From positions 1-36,504 of the forward strand of contig JADJTG010000001.1 of assembly GCA_016711285.1 (NCBI GenBank): DNA of 36,504 bases. Direction: 5' to 3'. The notes beneath the pieces are model-generated. The model had not been told where the DNA came from. It ran no database searches and worked only from the letters and a program-made list of their open reading frames with translations. This document shows positions 30,551 to 36,504 of this stretch, one piece after another. The stretch comes from Sphingobacteriales bacterium (GTDB lineage Bacteria > Bacteroidota > Bacteroidia > Chitinophagales > UBA2359). The first letter of the stretch is position 1. Each line of letters opens with the position of its first letter. The position numbers and the translations under genes are program-made.

Positions 30551-30987
30551 ATGGTCATGTTTTTTTGCTGTGGGGCATTATAATGCTTGCAGTGGGCTGC
30601 AAACAGGAAGATGCCGATTTGGGATTTACCGAAATACCGGAAATTGAATTGATTGGCACGCAGCCTCTTTCAGTAAAAGCATTCAAAGACAGCATTGTTT
30701 TTACCATTGCTTATAAAGATGCCGATGGTGATTTGGGCGAAAATAATGCCGATGCCGAAAACTTATTTCTCACAGACGAACGCATCGGTATTACATATCC
30801 GTACCGTATTCAGCAGTTGTCGCCTGCATCGGTGCCCATTCAAGGACAATTAGATGTGGTACTTAAACACACCCTCATCACGGACGGCAGCACCCTGCAA
30901 AATGCAACATACAGCATATATATAGAAGACCGCGCCAAACACCGCAGCAATACCGTCACTACACCGAATATTGTAGTGCAGGAGTAA
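30551..30987 (+). CDS. Lipoprotein, cassette gene 5 (start interrupted)
   Basis: With one T added to the seven-T run at 30560-30566, ATG 30551 gives MVMFFLLWGIIMLAVGC, a lipoprotein signal. The mature part reads KQEDADLGFTEIPEIEL, then SIVFTIAYKDADGDLGE (acidic D-x-D-x-D, often calcium-binding in Ig-like folds) and ends YIEDRAKHRSNTVTTPNIVV. It looks like a single Ig-like beta domain of about 146 residues. It starts two bases after the previous stop, so it belongs to the same operon. Confidence 0.6.
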
Positions 30988-31008
30988 TAAAAAAAACACC
31001 GAAAAATA

Positions 31009-31569
31009 CTACGGCTTTTTGGCAATTTGCGGCTCGCCCTCAAAATATACCCAAAATAAAGGCAAATCACCGCGAAATGAACCATCTGAATTATAAATAG
31101 ACTCCACCGGAGCCATTGCTATAATTTTGCTGTTCATTTTAAAATTTTTCTTGTCAAAATACCATTCCTGCTTTACACGGAATTTTTTTACTTCGGGGCG
31201 GTTGAGCGGATTTTCTATCGGCTTCATCACCTCTTTTTCCGTTACAGGGTCGGCAACCAAAATCGTGTCGTGTTTGACAAAAATATCTGCGATTTTCTCT
31301 TCACTCAGCAACTCATAAGCCGTAAAATCATACGCCTTGCGCTCGCCTTTTTCTACCGCCTCCAATATAATATCCATCAGTTCGCGGTCTTTCATCGCTA
31401 TCGTTTCTATTTCTTCGTCCGGCGAATTGAATTCTACTTTAAAATGGGTGCGTTTTGCCCACACTACCTCCTGACCTGCACTGCTGCTGCTGTCGCCCTT
31501 GTCGTTTTTGCAAGAAAACAAGCAAGTCATTATCATCAAAAACAATAAAAAATATGTACCTTTCCTCAT
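31009..31569 (-). CDS. GldN/PorN-like lipoprotein
   Basis: This is a 186-residue protein. MRKGTYFLLFLMIMTCLFSC is a lipoprotein signal, unlike the ordinary signal of canonical GldN. The family pattern is clear: EVVWAKRTHFKVEF, RELMDIILEAVEKGERKAYD, VKKFRVKQEWYFDKKNF, and SKIIAMAPVESIYNSDGSF with LPLFWVYFE. GldN/PorN forms a periplasmic ring with the GldK/PorK lipoprotein in the type IX secretion system. Canonical proteins are about 280-330 residues, and this one stops soon after the PLFW motif. No other gld/por ring genes are adjacent, so it is likely a stand-alone paralogue. The frame is intact. Confidence 0.72.
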   Translation of the reverse strand: MRKGTYFLLFLMIMTCLFSCKNDKGDSSSSAGQEVVWAKRTHFKVEFNSPDEEIETIAMKDRELMDIILEAVEKGERKAYDFTAYELLSEEKIADIFVKHDTILVADPVTEKEVMKPIENPLNRPEVKKFRVKQEWYFDKKNFKMNSKIIAMAPVESIYNSDGSFRGDLPLFWVYFEGEPQIAKKP

Positions 31570-31646
31570 TGCTGTTTGTAAGGTGTTTTAAAAAAATTTT
31601 ATTTTAAAAAAATATTGCTCAACCGCTTGCAAAAATAGTAAGTTTT

Positions 31647-32125
31647 ATGGCGATTTTTATTTTTTCGCGTGCTGTTCAGCGGCAAAACCACCGAATTGTG
31701 GAATTGGTGCGCCCCACGCCGCGATGTGGCGGGCATATTGATGCCGGACGTACACGATTGCCGTTTGATGTACGATATTGCGGCAAAAATTTATTTTCAG
31801 GCGCAATGTCTGCAGCCCGACACTGCCAACCTCGTAAAAGTAGGTAAATTTTCTTTTTACCAAAAAGCCTTTGAACGCGCCAACCGTATTTTTGGAAAAT
31901 GCCGCACTACACCTATCTTACCGCTACATTATTATAGATGAATTAGGAAAATTGGAATTGCGCCGTGAGGGTTTCTATGCGGCGGCTCAACCGCTGTTGC
32001 ATCAATTTCAGCACCCGCCGCCACTTTTGCACGAGAGGCATATTATAGTGGTTGTCCGCGAAGATATATTGCCCTTATTCATTCAACATTTTGATTTGCA
32101 TACTTTTATCTTATTCATCATCTGA
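31647..32125 (+). CDS. P-loop nucleoside-triphosphatase, THEP1-like (frame-interrupted)
   Basis: The pieces read MAIFIFS, then VLFSGKTTELWNWCAPRRDV (Walker A end GKTT), DVAGILMPDV, KVGKFSFYQKAFERANRI, and YIIIDELGKLELRREGF (Walker B DELGKLEL), ending HIIVVVREDIL. Order and motifs match the COG1618/THEP1 nucleotide phosphatase group. The frame breaks near 31668 and 31888. The end is uncertain; another frame could extend it to about 32153. It binds and probably hydrolyses nucleotides; the partner is unknown. Confidence 0.6.
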
Positions 32126-32211
32126 ACGACTTGGAAGCAATAACAAATTCTTGAACAAAACACCGCCAAAGCTACTATTTTTGTGCTTTGAATGTTTTTT
32201 TGGGAAAAATA

Positions 32212-33352
32212 ATGATGATCATATTGTCGGTAAAAGTTTTGCTCTGCTCGCTCGCCGTGGCTTATTTTGTGCTGATGCGGGTGTAGGTGCGTGCTTGGCG
32301 GCAATTGCCCAAGAGCAGCGTACCGCAAGATTTTGTGCCATCAAGTAGGTATCAGCGTCATCATTCGGCTCGCAACGAAGCCGCCAATATTGAAAATTGT
32401 GTGCGCAGCATTGTCGCACAACACTATCCCGCCGCTTTGTTTGAAATAATTATTGTGGACGACCACTCCGAAGATGACACCGCCCTTTTGGTGAAAAACC
32501 TCGGCTGCCGCAGGTGCAAGCTGGATTTAGCGGCATATTTACAAGGAAAAACATCAACTCTTACAAAAAGCGGCTATCGCTTACGGTATTGCACAAGCCC
32601 GCCACCCGCTTATTGTGTGCACCGATGCCGATTGTACGACACCGCCCCTTTGGTTGCGCAGCATTGCTCACCAATATCACACTAATCCTTATCGCCTGCT
32701 CACGGCTCCGGTGGCTTTCGAGGGCGAGCAAAGTTTTTTTCAACGGTTTCAAAGTTTGGATTTTGCGGAATGATGCTCATCACGGGTGCATCGCTGCACA
32801 AACGACTTTCGCTGATGGGAAATGGAGCTAATTTGAGCTACGAAAAGCGGTGTTTTATGAAGTGGGCGGCTTCGACCAAATTGATACCGTAGCCTCCGGC
32901 GATGATTTGTTGCTCATTCAGAAAATAGCAGCATATTATCCGCAAGGTATTTCTTTTTTAAAAAATACCGCCGCTATCGTCACCACAGCTGCCTGCCCCA
33001 CTTGGAAAGATTTTTTACAACAGCGTATTCGCTGGGCTTCCAAGAGCCACCAATACAACGACTGGAAAATAAAAAGCATTTTGCTGGGGGTGTATCTGCT
33101 CAATGTGAGTTTGTTGTTTTTGCCACTTGTGGCTCTTTTTGATATTCGGTGGTGCTGGGTATGGATATTTCAGATATTTGTAAAAATTATTGCCGATTAT
33201 TTTTTTCTTAAAGAAGCCGTTTCTTTTTTTGGGCGCGGCGATTTGATGCGTATTTTTTACCTGCCCAATTGCTGCACATCATTTATATTGTATGGGCAGG
33301 TTGGGCAGGCAACTGGAAACGCTACGAATGGAAAGGTCGCCGCGTGCAATAG
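32212..33352 (+). CDS. Glycosyltransferase family 2 (frame-interrupted)
   Basis: An N-terminal membrane segment (MMIILSVKVLLCSLAVAYFV) is followed by an in-frame TAG at 32284-32286. Then come ARNEAANIENCVRSIVAQHY and FEIIIVDDHSEDDTALL (nucleotide-sugar site), IVCTDADCTTPPLWL (DxD), SYEKAVFYEVGGFD, ASGDDLLLIQKIA and QQRIRWASKSHQY (Q-x-x-R-W), which together mark a processive GT2 enzyme. Hydrophobic helices and a closing GNWKRYEWKGRRVQ follow. At least four frame breaks lie near 32360, 32510, 32770 and 33275. It sits at the inner membrane; the polymer made is unknown. Its stop is 12 bases from the converging PEBP stop. Confidence 0.75.
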
Positions 33353-33364
33353 AAAAATAATTTT

Positions 33365-33857
33365 TTAATCGCGGCGGTGATAAAATACCAAAGTGGATTT
33401 TGCTAAAACGTGTGTGTACATCGTAAATGCTACCGCCGCCTGGCAATGTGTTTTTATCTAAGCCTAAAGTGGCTACATCTAAAGCATATATCGTAATGTT
33501 GTATTGATGAATACCGTGCCCTTTCGGCGGGCAGGGTCCATCGTAGCGGCAATTTCCGAAATCGTTGAGGCTTTGAATGGCACCTGCGGGCGGCATTGTG
33601 CTGTCTGCAACACCTAGAGCCGGCGGACAACTCGCTGATATGCGCGGAATATCAAACAAGAGCCAATGCCACCAACCCGAAGAGGTCGGCGCATCGGGGT
33701 CGTGTACGAATACCGCAAAACTCTTCGTGCCTTCAGGTGCACCACTCCAACTCAATTGCGGCGACTCATTGCGCCCGCCGCAGCCGCTATAACATTCGCG
33801 CTCGGTTGCCTGACCTTGCAGGGTGTCGCTTTTTAATGTAAAATTCTGTACTGACAT
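33365..33857 (-). CDS. YbhB/YbcL family phosphatidylethanolamine-binding-like protein (frameshift at 3' end)
   Basis: This is a protein of about 164 residues. Motifs: YSGCGGRNESPQLSW, SFAVFVHDPDAPTSSGWWHWLLFDIP (split as VHDPDAP and WWHWLLFDI), NDFGNCRYDGPCPPKGHGIHQY and IYALD. These form the anion-binding pocket of the PEBP fold. The frame breaks near 33412. Restoring it gives THVLAKSTLVFYHRRD, the normal family ending, with the stop at 33365-33367. There is no signal peptide, so it is cytoplasmic. The ligand is unknown. Confidence 0.88.
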
Positions 33858-34234
33858 GTTTGAATGATAAGTTGATTTTTTTAGTTTTTTATATCTGTGA
33901 TTAAAAAGAAGAATAGTATCAATATAAAAAAATTTTATTCAATGGCTGTTTGTCTGAGTTGTACCTTGTGTGTGTTTGTAAGATACACCATTTTTGATAT
34001 TGAAAAAAATTTATGCTCTTCTGTTTATAAAAAATTTTACGCTTTTTTATTCTATATCCATCATTTTATTGCCTTCATTTACCTGTGATATCATTGTATT
34101 TTGCTTTCTTCAATTCCTTTTTTTGATTTTTATAAATAAAAATATTTATTTTTACATTTGTGATATTTTATGATAAATAACAGCAAAAACGCTAATTTCT
34201 ATTCTTTAAACAATCCTAAAATTATTTTAATTAC
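33858..34234. other. AT-rich intergenic region before the T9SS cargo gene
   Basis: This is 377 bases of low-complexity AT-rich sequence. TACATTTG at 34153-34160 matches the -7 box TAnnTTTG exactly, 75 bases before ATG 34235. A short open frame of 63 codons (33897-34088) is made of AT-rich codons and is probably not a gene. Confidence 0.5.
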
Positions 34235-35982
34235 ATGAAAAAAATTTTGCTTTGTTGCTCTCTGTTGTTGAGTGCGTGGCAATTGCAAGCGCAATGTACA
34301 CAAAACACCGTCAACGTAGGAGGCTCTAATAATTGCAATACGGCACCGCCCATTGAGGGCTATGTGAACTCGTGTAGCAAACTTACTATCAGCAATGTGG
34401 GCAATGTGTGGGGTTCGCCTCAGCAATCACCCAGTTGCGGTGTAGGCACGGTAAACCACGATGTGTATGTAAAATTATCTACGCACCCTGCCAATGTTAT
34501 TCCGAGTTATGATGGTTCGGTGGTAGTGGGTTTTCATAGCTATCCGGGGTATACCAACAACCCGCCTACTATCGCTATCCACGCAGAAGTGGACGGAAAA
34601 GCAGAAGACCCTATTTTTGGTTGGTGTACCATTAATTTGGATATCGACTGCTTGAACCCTGCTCCCACCCAAAGCAGCGATTTCTTAGTAACCAACATTT
34701 ATTGCGGTGATAAAGACAGCATCAACAATAATCACTTGTATTTGCCGCCGGGTAGTATTCCTTCTTTGTCGGGATTATTAACTTCTTTGCAACAACAAGG
34801 ACAGCCTATCTGTGAATTAACGGATATTGCACTTTGGATACAGGCTGAAACATACGATGCTACCCAAACCGGCACCTTCGCTTTTGAAGTGTCAGAATAT
34901 GCACCCGGATTTTTGTGCGGCGACCCGACTATTATGACCCTCGCCGGAGCTGGAACTACCAAAACCGCCAGTGCTACTAAATGTTTGTGCGAATTTGCGG
35001 AAATGGTGGTTTCCACAGGCGGGCAACTATTCAGGAGGTACGGCTCCTTGCCCTACCGCGGAACTTCGGCGTGGTTCAAGTTTTACAGCACCTTTTACCG
35101 CTACCGAAAACAATGTAGCTTTTTATCTATCAGCGGCTCCAGCGTAGCGCAAAATTATAATATCTCTTTGTTGTCTAGTGTGGTATGCCCCGATAAAACA
35201 ACTACTAACCCTTTGGATAACAGCACTATCACTTACAAAGGTGACTTGATGGACGCTCATGTGGTGGAAGGTCAGTCGTGCGGTAGCACCTGAATAAACT
35301 GCTTGCCGCCGGTGATTACTGGGTAGTCATATCGGGTGAAAGCACAAAAGCTTCTTTTACACTAAATACCACCGTTACCGGTGCCAATTGTTTGGCTGCC
35401 AACCTCGCTGTTACTACCAACGTAACCAATACCAACTCTACCGAACAAGCTGGGTTATTACTGCTACCAATACCATTACAAATTGCTTCTAATACTGTTA
35501 TTTATGCGGCAGAAAACTTGTTGATTTGAAACCCAGCTTCTTGCAGGGCTACGGCTGCCGGAACTTCGGTATTCAAAGCGTATATCTTGCCCTTGCAGCC
35601 AACACCTGCTTTAATGCGGCACCTGCACCTACCACCAATGAAGTGGCTGCCATTAAAGCGGCGGGTACTAACTACAATAAAGTTCATTTAAGCAAAAAAG
35701 CTACTATTACGCCCGGCAAGTGATTTGTTCTGCGAATATGGCTCCGAACCCAACTTCAGAATCAGTGACACTCAATTACAACAACAGCAGCGATGTAGCT
35801 TACAAAGCTTTGGTAGAAGTAATTGACGTACAAGGAAGAACCGTATTGAGTGTAATAGATGGAGAAGATGCCTTCTCAATTACAAATGGTGTTAGATGTA
35901 TCATCTGTGCAGAAGGTATTTACTTCGTAAAATTGACACTTTCTAACGGAAAATCTGTTTTCCAAAATTAGTGGTACAATAA
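34235..35982 (+). CDS. Secreted protein with C-terminal T9SS sorting domain (frame-interrupted)
   Basis: The signal peptide is MKKILLCCSLLLSAWQLQAQ. The first 260 residues are in one frame and rich in Asn, Thr and Cys (NCNTAPPIEGYVNSC, HDVYVKL). This is a beta-rich surface domain I cannot name. The frame breaks near 35028, 35290, 35450 and 35720, and again at 35964-35967, where one A turns the ending into KSVFQKLVVQ with stop at 35980-35982. The last 80 residues form a T9SS type A tail: MAPNPTSESVTLNY, EVIDVQGRTVLS, EGIYFVKLTLSNGK. It is exported through the T9SS and held on the surface. Confidence 0.72.
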
Positions 35983-36020
35983 TTCTGAAATTATTACGTT
36001 GTAAAGGAACTAAAGGGTGA

Positions 36021-36049
36021 TCAAAATTGTTTTTTCAAACCAATTTTGA
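36021..36049. repeat. Inverted repeat after the T9SS cargo gene
   Basis: TCAAAATTG (36021-36029) and CAATTTTGA (36041-36049) form a perfect nine-base stem with an 11-base loop. There is no T-run after it, so a terminator role is doubtful. Otherwise the 380 bases between 35983 and 36362 hold only this and two terminators. Confidence 0.4.
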
Positions 36050-36145
36050 CGAGTATTAACAATACTGTGTAAAGTGAAAAGAAGAAGCGAAAGTAAAATT
36101 ATACTTGTATAATTTGAAACGCCGAGACCATAACCACTCCTTTAC

Positions 36146-36174
36146 AAGAGGTTGCTTTTTAGGCAACCTCTTTT
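36146..36174 (+). terminator. Intrinsic terminator, plus strand
   Basis: AAGAGGTTGC pairs with GCAACCTCTT around a short loop and runs into TTTT. It lies about 165 bases after the T9SS cargo gene. Confidence 0.75.
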
Positions 36175-36180
36175 ATATAA

Positions 36181-36213
36181 AAAACCCATAAAGCTCTTGA
36201 AACTTCATGGGTT
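36181..36213 (-). terminator. Terminator of the PorP/SprF gene
   Basis: AAACCCAT pairs with ATGGGTTT. Read on the minus strand the stem is followed by TTTTTT, and it lies about 150 bases after the stop of the minus-strand gene at 36363. Confidence 0.6.
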
Positions 36214-36362
36214 TATCATACTGCCTATCGCAAAAAGTTATTCAATATCAATCTGTTGCCATAAGGAGTTTTTTAACAAAAAATTACCTAATGCCATTTA
36301 TCGTTTTTGAATAAAATTGGTGTTTCACGCACTGCTTTTGATACAAAATAGCTGTGTAATTG

Positions 36363-36504
36363 CTAAAAACGAGGACAATATAAACGCTCGCTGCGCTGAC
36401 GGAAACCGCCAATATGTACAAATGATAATTCAGGAGTACCCGATAATTTATTGGAGCCTGCTTTCAGTTCCGATACATTGATGTCATACGATAACAAGGC
36501 GCGG
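36363..36504 (-). CDS. PorP/SprF family type IX secretion membrane protein, C-terminal end only
   Basis: The minus-strand frame entering from the right edge reads RALLSYDINVSELKAGSN, then ELSFVHIGGF and ends YCPRF at the stop 36363-36365. The SYD-N-S-L pattern, a final beta strand and the closing CPRF are the hallmark of PorP/SprF proteins, outer-membrane barrels that serve T9SS cargo attachment and gliding. Only 46 residues are in the window, so the rest and the start cannot be judged. It converges with the T9SS cargo gene. Confidence 0.75.
   Translation of the reverse strand, partial: RALLSYDINVSELKAGSNKLSGTPELSFVHIGGFRQRSERLYCPRF

Noticed and set aside
33897..34088. Possible 63-codon gene before the T9SS cargo gene
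   Set aside because: AT-rich low-complexity codons, no family, and it overlaps the likely promoter region.

Overview
The window looks like a stretch of chromosome from a Bacteroidota bacterium, probably a Saprospiria- or Chitinophagia-type lineage. The DNA is AT-rich. Several secreted proteins end in type IX secretion (T9SS) sorting domains. There is a GldN/PorN-like lipoprotein and the C-terminal end of a PorP/SprF protein (terminal CPRF). DUF4249 and many lipoproteins are present, and several promoter candidates match the Bacteroidota -7 box TAnnTTTG. No plasmid, phage, insertion sequence or CRISPR signature was seen.

Layout. 1-3049 (minus): a badly frame-broken secreted protein with PNGase F-like and LamG modules, running off the left edge. 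3523-9928 (plus): the centrepiece, a roughly 2,130-residue secreted protein with eleven Kazal-type inhibitor domains alternating with about seven copies of a second Cys-rich module, plus PKD/Ig-like modules and a C-terminal T9SS sorting domain. 10115-14607 (plus): YtxH protein, 3-hydroxyanthranilate dioxygenase, a small barrel protein, a lipoprotein, an ECF sigma factor with a small zinc-finger-like partner, and a cation diffusion facilitator. 14619-19813 (minus): O-antigen ligase-like membrane protein and a gingipain-type C25 peptidase with its own T9SS tail. 20175-20652 (plus): folB and tRNA-Cys(GCA). 20803-24830: two lipoproteins and a Zn/Cd-type P-type ATPase. 25052-26765 (minus): GNAT acetyltransferase and heme A synthase. 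27173-30987 (plus): a five-gene cassette of export-signal proteins (four lipoproteins, one with a CX4CH haem-like motif, and a Tat-exported DUF1501/alkaline-phosphatase-like protein), which resembles a split-up version of planctomycete DUF1549/DUF1553 + DUF1501 gene pairs. 31009-33857: GldN/PorN-like lipoprotein, P-loop NTPase, family 2 glycosyltransferase, PEBP protein. 34235-36504: another T9SS cargo protein and the end of a PorP/SprF gene.

How the genes work together. The dominant theme is the cell surface: T9SS cargo (inhibitor, peptidase, glycan-related protein), candidate T9SS machinery (GldN-like, PorP/SprF), envelope polysaccharide (O-antigen ligase, glycosyltransferase) and metal export (CDF, P-type ATPase).

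Quality caveat. Many genes are interrupted by frameshifts that can be undone by adding one base to a homopolymer or to a CC/GG doublet. The interruptions cluster at the two ends and in 26-31 kb, while 9.9-19.4 kb and 21.4-25.7 kb are clean. I therefore treat most broken genes as intact genes carrying sequence errors rather than true pseudogenes; this is an inference. Coordinates of interrupted genes span the reconstructed gene.
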